Assembly: GCA_902805475.1 (NCBI GenBank)
Contig: CADCSX010000002.1
Location: 3,596,001-3,660,000, forward strand
Direction of reading: 5' to 3'
Length of the DNA stretch: 64,000 nucleotides
Source of the DNA: Entonaema liquescens
Lineage: Eukaryota; Ascomycota; Sordariomycetes; Xylariales; Xylariaceae
Shown: piece after piece, positions 54,050 to 64,000 of the stretch
How positions within the stretch are numbered: position 1 is the first letter of the stretch
Layout of the letters: each line of letters opens with the position of its first letter
Position numbers and translations under genes: made by a program
The notes under the pieces: model-generated
Told to the model about the DNA's origin: nothing
Database searches by the model: none
What the model saw: the letters and a program-made list of their open reading frames with translations, nothing else

Positions 54050-55001
54050 TTAAGCCTCAACGAAGTCCTTGACATCCTTAAGCCAGGTCTGGTATTCGCG
54101 CTGCTCCTTGATGTCCATGTAGTCGGGGACGAAGACGGCGAGGGCCTGGGTGACGCCGCGCTCCTCGAGGAAGCGCTCCATGAGGACCTGGAGGTCCTCG
54201 TCGAGGCTGCCGAAGGGCGGGCCGGGGTAGATGTCCTGGGCGGCGTGGGCGACCTCGGCGCTCTTGCCGTGCGCCAGCCTCGAGTCCTTGAAGTAGTAGA
54301 AGTTCTCGACGATGATCTGGCCGTCCTGCGCCGCCGCCTCGATGTTGAGCGCGCCCTTGCCGGCCTTCTCCACCACGATGTTCAGGCGGCAGGGTACCGG
54401 CGTATCGTTGCCCTCGAGCTCGTCCTCGAGACCCTCCTCGCCCTCGGCTTGTTGTGCGTGTTTGCCCTCGGCTGGCTCGATGTCTTCGTCGCCCAGTGCC
54501 TCTTCTTCGTTGAACAGATCGTCGGGCTCATAGTTGGCGAGATCCGAGATAGAGAATGTGACGGTGATGCTGAAGTGGGAGTGTTAGTTTTTGTATAGGA
54601 GTATAAATTTGGTCTTTCGTGAGTATGACTTACGTTTCGTTTCCGAACTTGCGGACTAGGGAAACATCCTCCTTCCCAGGCTCATCCTTCAATTCGAAGG
54701 GGCTGTTCTCGAGGAAGTCCTTGACGCTCGCAGGGAGCTGCTCCTCGGCCTTCATCTCATTTTCGAACTGAAGCTCGCTCTCGAGCTTAGCTACCAGCGC
54801 CTCGTCCACCTCGGCCTCGGGTGCTTTTCTTAACTGTGTTGTAGAGAATGCTGAGGTGAACTGAGAGGATCTGAGAGGAGCCCACGAGGACTTGAGAAGA
54901 GAGCTCGTTTGAGCTGGTCTTGATGATCTGATAGCAGTAGAAGAACTAAGACGGGTAAAAGTGCGAGGCGCTGTGCGCGCAACGGCTCTGAGGGACATCA
55001 T
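54050..55001 (-). CDS. MAM33: Mitochondrial acidic matrix protein, p32/MAM33 family
   Basis: Two exons with one intron (donor GTAAGT, acceptor TTCAG) that joins FGNET to ITVTFSISDL in phase. The N-terminus (MMSLRAVARTAPRTFTRLSS) is a classic mitochondrial presequence, with likely cleavage around SAFSTTQLRKAP. The mature part shows the family blocks VAKLESELQFENEM, VKDFLENSPFELKDEPG, an acidic EEEALGDEDIEPAEGK stretch, PCRLNIVVEKAGKGAL, YPGPPFGSLDEDLQ and the C-terminal ALAVFVPDYMDIKEQREY..WLKDVKDFVE. MAM33/p32 forms acidic ring trimers in the matrix and supports mitochondrial translation and ribosome assembly. The gene looks intact. The start is one of two adjacent ATGs (55001 and 54998). Confidence 0.93.
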
Positions 55002-55684
55002 TTTAAATTAAATGTGTTAAACAGAATAACAGAATCAAGTCGAGGTGCAAGAACAAATTGCGACGTAAATGTAGGTTACGAGTTTGCAATTTTGCGACTT
55101 TGGGGAGGGAGTTGGGAATGGGAATAGCTTGGTGTTGAATAAATTTTTGGTTCTCAAAGCTCCAAAATTTTTATTTGATGGCGACTAATCCGTAGGCGAC
55201 TAATCCGTAGGCGACTAATCCGTAGGCGATAAAATGATAACATCCGAGTTTTTGCCCCTCATTGACTCTCTATCGATTAGGAACAGGGATAAAGCTCTTA
55301 AGAGGTGTGGATCTCATTTATTAAATCCTGTTTGCTGCATACCTCTTTACATGTTTATGTTTTAAGGTCCACATTGTTATAAAGTGTATAGTTAGTATAG
55401 TTAACTATCATGAAGTATATATCATAGACTTTCCATGGCTGGCAGCTAACCCCTGAATCCAGAAGAATGAATTGGTCTACAGTTGACTAAGTACGAGTTA
55501 GAGTTGTTACATGAGTGAAAATGAATATATGTTTTCGGAGTTCATAACTACTTTAAAGTCGATCAATGGACTATATTCTCGGTTAGCATGCAAGCCTTAT
55601 GCTACGTTAGGGACCGAAAAGCCTTTAAAATTGGAAAGTCATTGTTGTTTATTGACCTTTCTTCTTTTTCCTTTCCTGTGAAGC
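55002..55684. other. MAM33 promoter and intergenic
   Basis: Contains three 15-bp tandem repeats (annotated) and otherwise AT-rich DNA; no ORF with content. Confidence 0.6.
55180..55224. repeat. Tandem repeat, 3 x 15 bp, upstream of MAM33
   Basis: Three perfect copies of GGCGACTAATCCGTA, starting about 180 nt upstream of the MAM33 start codon, followed by a partial copy (GGCGA). Confidence 0.9.
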
Positions 55685-55912
55685 TCAAGGTGCCGTAGTT
55701 CGTACAATATGTGTTGGTGAGACCAAGTCGGATTCTTCCTTACACTTCCAACATCGATATCGAGTTCTGCTGCATTTGCCGTCAACATCACGCCCACAGC
55801 TTCCAAATACCCCCCTCAAAGCTGCAACGGCGCACGACTTCTCCGAGATCAATATAATTTCCTCATGACCGCATATGTAGCAAGTTCTTAAATGTTTGAC
55901 GTATTGACACAT
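55685..55912 (-). CDS. Small Cys-rich (possible zinc-binding) protein
   Basis: An intact single-exon ORF of 75 residues starting with ATG at 55912. It has eight cysteines: MCQY, RTCYICGHEE (CxxCGH), KSC, SCGRD, KCSRT and RCWKCKEES (CxxC), with a His in the first knuckle. The C..CGH start and the closing CxxC recall small zinc-ribbon-like fungal proteins found widely without known function. No signal peptide. It could carry further exons; I see no clear donor. The ORF is short, so chance cannot be excluded, but the cysteine arrangement argues for a real gene. Confidence 0.5.
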   Translation of the reverse strand: MCQYVKHLRTCYICGHEEIILISEKSCAVAALRGVFGSCGRDVDGKCSRTRYRCWKCKEESDLVSPTHIVRTTAP

Positions 55913-57151
55913 CTCTAGCTTTGCGTGAGTAATCTAAGCCGGGTCTGGAAACGAGGGAACAGGGTACATACTAGAGTAACGTGAAGAATGAAAATCTTAG
56001 TTAACTTGACAATTGATTCCGTAGGAGCTGTTTTATGGGATAGAAAGAGGCGCCATCTTCCTCTTATACCAAGCATGATGCGCTTCAACTTATATCATCA
56101 CCAGCAGCTTCGTACATTACATTTTGGAAGGTGCTTGATACTCTTCTCTGTTGTGATATCTGCAACGTATGACCCACGTCGAAGTTATAGCTATAGCCTT
56201 TCTGGGCTGGCCAATCGGGTAGCCAAAGGAGCGAGAAAAACAGACCCTATTCATCTACGCACTCAGTGCCAGAGAAGCTGGCTGAGCCAATCGTATCGAA
56301 GATTTCGGTATATGACAGATAAGCGTTTAGCTTAAAGGGCGTACTACAAGCTATGGAACTCGGCTTAAATAGCTTGAATTCGGATAGGACAATGCACTGA
56401 GTAAGTAGCCGTATCGGGATGAATGGCCAGAAGATAGAAAGGTTGTGAGACGTCACACGTTTACTAGTTGCGGGCATGGCGATCTAGTTTATTATAAAGA
56501 TAGCCGAAGAGACCGGCAAGTTGTGAGAAGGCGAAGGCTTGCGACTTTGAAACTTTTCGGATCCGGGGTACAGCTTATAGTAACCACCAGCATTTGATGG
56601 CAGTTCGGCTACCCGCTCCCTCCGCACGCGCAACAGAATAGTCTAAAAAAAGGTGTTGCAAATATGCATCCGATTACAACCGATCGCGATCCTATACGTG
56701 ATACTTGCGCCAAGCTAGGTTATATGCACTGGCTATGACTGAGCCAGCGGATGATTCGCTCGGTCTAGATGTGTAAAGGGTCTTTCCGATGATACCAATG
56801 CTGCATTGTTATTGCTAACCTGTCATAGGTGCAGCAGGTTTGAACTAGCTGGTGTTACCTGGCCTAACTGCGTTAATATCCGTCAAAAAAAATCCGGATG
56901 ACTGCCGGCATGTGTAGCTGGTTGCGGAGTTTGCAGGCTGATGCGTGTCAGAGCTGTAGGTAACCGTGCGTTTGCGAATCAGCGGTAAAACCAGGGTAGC
57001 TTCCCTGTATGGTCTCGGAAACTTCCTACGCCCGTAGGTAAGGCCCCGTCTGATCTACGATGAACATAGAAACATCAACCGAGGGTACAGGGACTCGTTA
57101 CACGCATTCTTGGGCTGGGGATCTCAGGCGCGTGGGAATTGGAACACCTTC
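55913..57151. other. Intergenic, no gene seen
   Basis: ORFs at 55988-56335 and 56247-56477 show no motif. The right end is the 3' flank of the TMA16 gene. Confidence 0.55.
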
Positions 57152-57887
57152 TCAATGCTCTCCTCTCGGAGGAAAACTAGAAGGTTGAACACTGCCAGCG
57201 GAGGATATTCTCACCCATTTGAGAGTAGTTAGGTAGGACCAGGAGCCTTCCCACCGGCTTAGTAGTGTGACATTTTCTTCTGTGTCAAGCACCGGAATTA
57301 CTGCATCCCAGATATTATTAGAGGAAGAATGTTTGCAATAAAACTGGGAAGATACTCACAGAAACCATTCTGGTACTCTTTCTGAAGCTTATCGACCTTT
57401 ACTTTTAGTAAATCTTCTTTGGTGCTGGCAGGACGTCCAGGTCGTCGAGTCTTCTTTACTTCGTTCAACTCCTCATCGTACTGATGTACAAATCTGTAAC
57501 TAAAGTTAGCCTGAAAGGCATGGGATCAAACAAGGCCCTTCCAAAAAAAACATACGTTTTAATAAGTTCATGGGTAACATCCATTTGTAGAGGTTGGCTC
57601 CCATTTTGTCTCAGAGCCTCCTGAAAAAAGGTAGCTCGTTCAACTAGATCAAGTAGTTACTATGTTAGTTTTCTTGTTCTAGGACTTCAAAGAACCTAAG
57701 GGTGTATGATTGACATACGATAAGGCTTGTCATTCTTCTTCCTCGAGGCTACAATTTTCTCTAGCTTCCCATCGCGAACTTGAGCCCTATGCAGCCTCTT
57801 CGAATCGCGCGAGTATTGGTGGAGGGAGTCAATTGTTCCCTTCTTCTTCGCGATAGCCTTGCGAGTTCTCTCAAAAGACTTTGGCAT
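57152..57887 (-). CDS. TMA16: Translation machinery-associated protein 16
   Basis: Four exons rebuilt in phase. Exon 1 (ATG at 57887) reads MPKSFERTRKAIAKKKG...LHQYSRDSKRLHRAQVRDGKLEKI, the signature N-terminus of TMA16. Exon 2 gives ERATFFQEALR and exon 3 FVHQYDEELNEVKKTRRPGRPASTKEDLLKVK, the most conserved block. Exon 4 gives PVLDTEENVTLLSRWEGSW and ends with TGA at 57152-57154. Donors are GTATGT, GTATG and GTGAGT, with CTAAC-type branch sites. TMA16 binds pre-60S ribosomal particles in the nucleus and cytoplasm. It shares a divergent promoter region with EXO1. Confidence 0.9.
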
Positions 57888-58909
57888 TGTGGAGGCAATG
57901 TAGGGTAGCTATTGAGTGAAGAATGAAGTTGTAAGTGATAAGGACTATGCGAAAGTTAGTCCTTGTGATAAGATGAATGTAAGTACCCTTTTTTTTCGAG
58001 ATTTTTGTTCGTCAAGAGAAATGGTGGGGCTAAAACGACATCTGGACTTCTAGAAAACAGATTAAAGTGATTTAGGTAAGTGACTCCAATGTCAGGGGTC
58101 CTTTTCTTAGGTACGTCAGGTACGTACATATGCACGCTTAATGTCGAGGTAAGTTAAAACCAGCCTCTTGTAGAAAATACCTTTATTTTGTTACGTACAC
58201 CACCTGACTCAACGTACCATACTAACTTCCCCTGAGTAGCACTTACTTTGGTTTGCCTATGCGCTAGACTATGTATGGTTTAGCGTATACCGCAAATACA
58301 GGCCATTGGTTGGACCCACGTCGCTATCTTGTCCCGCACGGTACACTAGGTGAACTTTGGAAATCGCGGTGTAGCGCTCCGCGACGCGGTTTACTCTTTT
58401 ATTGAATATTTTCCTTGAGCCGCAGAGGCTGGAATTACCTTCTAATTCCCTTTTCCATGTCAAGGATCCATTTTTACAACCCACGCGTCCAGTCTTCAAT
58501 CTTCAGTCTTCCTTTATCAATCTACCTGACTTCTCTTAACATCAATTCAACGCCCTCTTTTCCCATCTCTACTCTTCTCGACTTCTTAATTCGTTCAACT
58601 TCGCTCTCAAACCTTTAACTTACTCCAATTCAATGTTATTATAGGCTTGTTTACATCCCGTTGCCAAGTCAAATCATAACCCAAAGATCCGAATCCTCCA
58701 ATTGACAACGCGCACAAAGTTACAATCCTATTCCCTTAGTTCATATTGAACTAGTATTGGCTCATTACCCCCTGCTGAACAAGCCATTTAATTTATTACC
58801 GCGTGGGCATCCTAACGTTAAAGCTTTCTGGATGGCCACCAAGACGCTATAGATCTTACAATCGTGGTCTGGGCGTGGGGGAGGAGAGCTCTCCGCATTA
58901 TTCCTCAAG
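57888..58909. other. Divergent promoter region TMA16/EXO1
   Basis: 1.0 kb, T- and C/T-rich towards EXO1 (58440-58620), with an ACGCGT motif annotated separately. ORFs here are short and unsupported. Confidence 0.6.
58483..58488. promoter_or_regulatory. MluI cell-cycle box (MCB)-like ACGCGT
   Basis: A perfect ACGCGT, 422 nt before the EXO1 ATG. In yeasts this hexamer binds MBF and drives G1/S expression of DNA replication and repair genes; here it is inference from position and gene type. Confidence 0.35.
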
Positions 58910-61343
58910 ATGGGTATTCAAGGTACGTATCTTATAATAGCCTTGGTTAAGTATAAGGAGCGCCAAGAGACACGGAACTAATTTCTAATAGGTCTGCTTC
59001 CATTACTCAAATCAATACAACGACCTACAGAGCTGAGGAAGTATGATGGCGAGACGATTGGTGTGGACGCCTATGGTTGGCTGCATCGAGGTGCTGTACC
59101 ATGTGCCATTGAACTTGCTCAAGGCAAGCCAACCCGAAAGTAAGTCCTCGTCAACATGTTCTGCCCTAGAGTATCCTTCTCACAAGAATATTAGATATGT
59201 CGACTTTGCTATGAACCGGGTTAGAATGCTCAAACATTTTGGCATTACGCCCTACTTAGTCTTTGACGGCGGCTTCTTACCCAGCAAGGCCATAACTGAG
59301 GCATCCCGTGAAAAACGTCGAGAAGAATGTCGGAAAACCGGCCTCGAACTTTTGAAGGCCGGTAAGCCTTCTCAGGCCCATGCCGAGCTCCAGAAAGCTG
59401 TCGACATTACTCCTGAGATGGCCCGACATCTGATTGAAGAGTTGAAAAAGGCTGGCGTGCCTTACGTAGTTGCACCTTACGAAGCCGACCCGCAACTAGT
59501 ATATCTAGAACGTGAGGGTCACATAAGTGGCATTCTCTCCGAAGATTCAGACTTGCTAGTTTTTGGGGCCAAACGACTATTAACCAAGCTGGATCAGCAC
59601 GGTCAATGCATCGAGATTAACCGCAGGGACTTCTGCGCTTGTCGGGAAGTCTCTCTGACAGGTTGGACAGACGCCCAATTCCGACAAATGGCCATTCTTA
59701 GTGGCTGCGACTATCTGAATAGTATCAACAGCTTAGGACTAAAAACCGCGCACAGGATGATGCGAAAGCACAAAACACCCGAGAAAATAATCCGCATGCT
59801 GCAGTTTGACGGCAAATACCGGGTTCCTACTGATTATTTAAAATTATTCTACCAAGCCGAACAGACTTTTCTCCACCAATGGGTATTTTGTCCGAAGGCA
59901 GATGAGCTTGTCAACTTTACGCAACTTAGTCCCGACGTCAAAATTGACGAACTTCCCTTTATTGGGCCATTCATCGAGCCCGAAATTGCTAGAGGGATTG
60001 CTGCGGGGGACATAAATCCAATCACCAAACAGGCCATTGTGCTTCAAACTCTACCCTCGCCGAGAAAACGTACTGCATCAGGAACCGCCCGCAACATGCC
60101 TCAAACCCGCACAGTCCGAGAGCCTCCGGAGAAGCCGATTGATTCTTACTTCAAGGGCCATCGCCGAATTCCTCTGGGTGAAATGGAACCGAATTGCTTC
60201 TCTGTCGACCCCGCACGTCTCGCTAGCATGACTGAGAATGGCAACCGACCGATCGTGTACCCGCTCCCGAGACCCTATCTAGATGAAACTGGTCCTAATG
60301 CATCCGGTGGCTCGCGCACGTATATCACACGGCCCGAAAGCTCTACTCGTACTCTTCGACGCCGGACCGAACCCGTCACTAATTTACTCGGCAATGGTGG
60401 TCAGACTTTGGCTTATGCTCGGTCTCGTCGCCAGACTACCGGGCCGGTACTCAATGATATAAGCAACTCGGAGAGCGCAGGGGCTCCTCATCCCGCTCGG
60501 CCACCTAAGAAGGCACGTCTGTGTGACGATGCCAGTTCAGGGCGAAGTCCCGGAAAGCAGAGAAGCAAATTCTTCTCACGCGGCAATGTGAAGAGCGCAA
60601 CTACTAAAAAAGCAGAGGGTTACCTAATGTCGGATGATTCCATCGAGGAAGCTCTTAAAGATCTCCCGGATTTTGGTGGATGGGGTCCTTCGCTAAAGGG
60701 CCAGAAGGAAGTTATGGTTTATCAGGAATCGCAATCAGCTTCGACTAGTACTGAAATATCTAAGGATGATGAGTCATATAATAAGAATGACAGCAGCGAA
60801 TCCACTGAATCTACTCCCCTGATAGAAGATGATGTGCTTCCAAACACACCCAGCATCGCCAAACGCTTTAGCTACGGACAAGGCCAATCACGCAGAGAGA
60901 GTACCTCTACGTCTTCCTCGAGCCGGTCTTCGCTCATCGGGCTTACTCCCGCTACTTCTATTATGTCGTCCACACCGTTTTCGTCCGTACAACTATCGAC
61001 TGGTAAGACGACACCAGCGACACCGCTTCAGAGGCTCGGAATTAAGGCTCTAGGCCGTAGTAATCAGCCACCCACGCCCACCTTCGCAGCCCCCCGGCCT
61101 ATGAAGCGCTCTAGCTTAGGTAGACAGAGTATAGACTCTATGCCTATCAACCCAGCTTTCGTTCCTCTGCCCCCTGTCGACTTGGAAGAGGTGGAAGCGC
61201 TACACAGGCCTATTGGTAGCGAAGACCTGATAATACCTGAGAGTGAGAATGACGAGGCTCTGGATGAACAGGAGAACTTGGGATCGGATAAGGGTAGGGC
61301 TGGGGGTAGGCGGATAGATTTATCAAGATTTCTCTTCGCCTAG
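58910..61343 (+). CDS. EXO1: Exonuclease 1 (XPG/FEN family 5'-3' nuclease)
   Basis: Three exons: 58910-58922, 58992-59139 and 59195-61343; 769 residues. The first exon is only MGIQ plus one base, and the frame open from 59043 is misleading because its first 50 codons are out of frame with the true exon 2. The XPG-N block has MGIQGLLPLL, VDAYGWLHRG (Asp30) and LVFDGG (Asp78, the same number as in human EXO1). XPG-I shows YEADPQLVYLE and SEDSDLLVFG (metal-binding Glu and Asp), then GCDYLNSI and the helix-two-turn-helix LGLKTAHRMM. The C-terminal half is Ser/Thr/Pro-rich and disordered, as in fungal EXO1, and carries PIDSYFKGHRRIPLG. It resects DNA ends and excises strands in mismatch repair in the nucleus. 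Confidence 0.96.
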
Positions 61344-63051
61344 AGGTGGAATTTTCAGTACAGGGCATTTACGCTTCGCTGATCCCCTAGGAGTTCGGCG
61401 GCATAGGACGGTCATCAGCATAGCAGCGGAGTTTAGGACCCATCACGATCAAGCAAAGGCGTTCCGGTATAAATTATTTAGTTGGGCCGAAAAGGTCATA
61501 ACTGTTTTCTCTTTCTCCGGATGTAACTAGGAGAATAGGAAAATAACTTGCTATTATTCTATTGTTTGCAAATAACTACCTAATCACTGATTCATGAAAC
61601 TCCGTCTGATATTGGGTTTGTGCTTGTAAATGTGTTGTATGATACTGACCTGGTCATTGGGATAGAAGGATAGAATATTACGATAACTACTCTTTATTAT
61701 CCGTACCAGGGTGTAAAAGAGCTAATAGGTAAACGTTGCCTATCTTTACTATCAATTAAATTGTATTTTGTTTTATTTTGTTTTGCCAGGCCAAGTATAA
61801 AGGACCTTATGTAATAAGTATCTGGACCCCTTTCTTTCCCTTCCTTTATTTTTACACGACATAGTCTTGGAAGTTTAATTATATTCAATTAGGTAAGTAC
61901 AATAAAGTACCGAAGTATGCGTTTTATATCCCCCACCCTGACGCGAAAGGCGGACCAGCTGGCAGGATTAGAGTGGAATTACCTAGGTAGTGGAATGTCC
62001 GCCTTACATAATCTTTATCTAGGTACCCACCTATGTTACCTGTTTGTAGAATCAGGTAAGCGCAGATACATGGCGCAAGTACTAGCAACCAGTTGCGTCA
62101 GAAGCCCGCGACTGCCGGCGGTTGCTGAACAAGCCTGCCTACATAAGTAAGCAAGGGCCATGACAGGCAGTAACTTTGCCAGGGTTGCTAGGCATCGTAA
62201 AAAAAAAGGTAGTGTGACCTTGGCCACCGATAGCCATCAGCGGCCACCAGCAGCTGCCAACCCACCAACAAGCGTCCGACATACAACGTACAACGTACAA
62301 CATACAACGTGCAACACTGCCAACGCTTAATACTTTGTTACTTGTTCCATATTCTGATTTTATGACACTTTCAACATCTACTTAGATATTCTGATCTTTG
62401 AGTTTTTTGTCACTTTAAAGAGGTACAACTAAGATATTCCGATTGCTATTTCAACGACCGAGGCATCTGTACATATTCCCACGGCCGGGTCTCATTCACT
62501 CTCTTCTCCATTCCGAGTTCCAGTCATTCCATTTGAACCCCTCTTATCCAGCTGACGAGGTCATCTCCTCAATATTGCATGTTCGCAGCCTTGTCTTTTT
62601 TTTGGGTTTTCTAACGTATTCATCTTATTTATTTTACACTACATATGCTTATACTAATTATTTAGATTGAGTTACTCTTCGACCGCGTCCGTTCGTCTAA
62701 CGTGTGTACTTGTACCCGACCGACGCCAGACGATATCCGAATAAGCAAACCTCCGTACACGGACCGGCCCTAATTACCGAACTCTCGAGAAGTAATCGAC
62801 ACCCTAAACAACGTCTATTCGCCGTTGCACGTCGTGCCTTTAGGCAATTTCCGATACGCATTTTCCGAGGCTCGTCGGCGGCGAGCATCCCAAGGTCAAC
62901 ATTACCAACCGACAAGATTCCTCCCATAACGAGGAAGCGAAAAGCCGCTGAGGCGAAGATTTCTACGGACACTTCAGAAGCGCTCCCCATCAAACGAGTC
63001 CTCGCCTCAGCAGCCGCTACGGACGCAGCGCCCCCAACTCCGATTACCGGC
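61344..63051. other. Intergenic and leader of the Ariadne gene
   Basis: AT-rich left part (61550-61910) with the EXO1 3' end; short repeats at 62279-62310; a C/T-rich leader from about 62440. A frame open from 62704 joins the Ariadne start in frame but opens only with GTG. Confidence 0.6.
62279..62315. repeat. Imperfect ACGTACAAC/ACATACAAC tandem repeat
   Basis: Four imperfect units of about 9 bp (ACATACAAC, GTACAACGT type) in non-coding DNA. Confidence 0.7.
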
Positions 63052-64000
63052 ATGGATTCAGACGAGGACTTCGTCTCGACCGTTTCGAGTGATGACAATA
63101 TGCAATATGACAGCGACAATGATGATCTGTCGGGTGCCGAGGGTATGTCTTATTCACTTTCTCTTCCACTAATTGTTTGCCGCATATGACTCTAAACGAA
63201 CTACTAATATTCGATTTTAATAGACTTTGACGTATTTGACGACGAACCTGATGACGTACCCGGTATCCCTTCGCAAAAGTCCGACAAGAAGAAGGGCGTG
63301 TCGTTTGACATCAGCTACAAAGTATATACACCACGCGACATTGAACACCAGCAAGAAGAGATGATTAATGAGGTTAACATGATCTTGGAAATGAGCAAAG
63401 AAGATGCTGCTATCCTACTGCGCCACTTCCGATGGAATAAGGAGCGTTTAATTGAGGATTACATGGATAGCCCAAACAAGGTCCTAGAGGCAGCTGGCTT
63501 AGGTCCCAGCTCTTCCACTCCACCTACATTAGAAGTCATACCAGGTTTTACCTGTGATATATGTTGCGAGGACGAGGAGGGGCTTCTCAGTTTCGCTATG
63601 AAATGCGGTCACCGCTACTGCGTCGATTGCTACCGGCAATATCTCACACAGAAGATCCGCGAAGAGGGCGAGGCAGCCCGTATTCAATGTCCTGCCGAGG
63701 GTTGCCACCGTATTATCGATGCCCGGTCCCTAGACTTGCTAGTGACCACCCAACTAGCGGATCGATACCAAGAGTTGCTTAACCGCACGTACGTTGAGGA
63801 TAGGGATTCCTTGAAATGGTGTCCTGCTCCGGACTGCGAGAACGCTGTTGAGTGCGCTATCAAGAAGAAGGATCTGGATAAGGTGGTCCCGACCGTTGCT
63901 TGCGCCTGTGGCAATAGATTTTGTTTTGGCTGCATACTTAGTGATCATCAGCCAGCGCCGTGCGAGCTCGTTAAAAAATGGCTAAAGAAATGTGCAGATG
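63052..64000 (+). CDS. Ariadne-type RBR E3 ubiquitin ligase, 5' part
   Basis: Cut by the right edge. The start is the ATG at 63052 (MDSDEDFVSTVSSDD, the usual acidic Ariadne N-terminus); it is the only ATG in the frame, and the upstream extension opens with GTG. Exon 1 (63052-63142) joins exon 2 (from 63224) through a GTATGT/TAATAG intron as AEGDFDVFDDEPDD. A UBA-like domain follows (EEMINEVNMILEMSKEDAAILLRHFRWNKERLIEDYM), then RING1 (CDICCEDEEG...KCGHRYCVDCYRQYL...CPAEGC) and the start of the IBR (LKWCPAPDCENAVEC...CACGNRFCFGC). Ariadne ligases take ubiquitin from an E2 onto a Cys in RING2, which lies beyond the window. They act with neddylated cullins in other organisms. Confidence 0.95.

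Noticed and set aside
54245..54598. 117-codon plus-strand ORF opposite MAM33
   Set aside because: Antisense shadow of the GC-rich MAM33 exon.
59043..59194. Upstream start for EXO1 at 59043
   Set aside because: That frame does not encode the XPG N-terminal block. The true exons 1 and 2 begin MGIQG and lie in another frame before a 55-nt intron.
62704..63051. 116-residue N-terminal extension of the Ariadne ligase
   Set aside because: The frame opens with GTG and contains no ATG before 63052, where the typical MDSDEDF start lies.

Overview
The window is nuclear DNA of a filamentous ascomycete (Pezizomycotina, probably Sordariomycetes; I cannot name a genus). The grounds are short spliceosomal introns (mostly 45-75 nt, GTAAGT/GTATGT-like donors, CTAAC-type branch sites, CAG/TAG acceptors) and the gene content: a PTH11/rhodopsin-like membrane protein, two fungal P450s, a DUF1996 secreted protein, a GH11 xylanase, an acyltransferase-3, a BAHD-like transferase, MAM33, TMA16, EXO1 and an Ariadne-type RBR ligase. 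There are no bacterial-type operons. Nearly all genes are split by introns, so I rebuilt the models by hand from splice signals and phase.

Layout. 0-6.2 kb: the 5' part of a rhodopsin-like gene (minus, cut by the left edge), an NTF2-like protein, a hidden two-exon cysteine-rich secreted peptide and a kinase-like gene with a putative mitochondrial presequence. 6.2-12.4 kb: AT-rich DNA around a secreted PHPTG-repeat protein with dibasic processing sites. 12.4-18.8 kb: P450 no. 1, a seven-exon DUF1996 gene and a hidden three-exon secreted protein that joins a PHPT-rich linker to a six-cysteine tail. 20.4-24.3 kb: a nine-exon kinase with a 19-nt microexon, and a mitochondrial LEA-like protein. 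24.8-30.5 kb: P450 no. 2, then an alpha/beta hydrolase flanked by two related small proteins of unknown function. 30.5-37.2 and 38.9-44.7 kb: two long stretches without recognisable genes, on either side of an acyltransferase-3 gene. 44.7-52.3 kb: a broken 2EXR gene, a frameshifted BAHD-like transferase and a GH11 xylanase with promoter motifs. 54-64 kb: a gene-richer, conserved housekeeping block (MAM33, a small Cys-rich protein, TMA16, EXO1, Ariadne ligase cut by the right edge).

How it fits together: the right end is ordinary core genome. The left 52 kb is accessory in character, with secreted small proteins, P450s, divergent kinases, broken genes and long AT-rich gaps. I see no complete secondary-metabolite cluster (no PKS, NRPS, terpene synthase or UstYa gene). 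The most novel items are the Kex2-type secreted peptides (3.2-3.6, 8.5-9.2 and 18.2-18.8 kb) and the pair of related small proteins around the hydrolase (27.2-30.5 kb).
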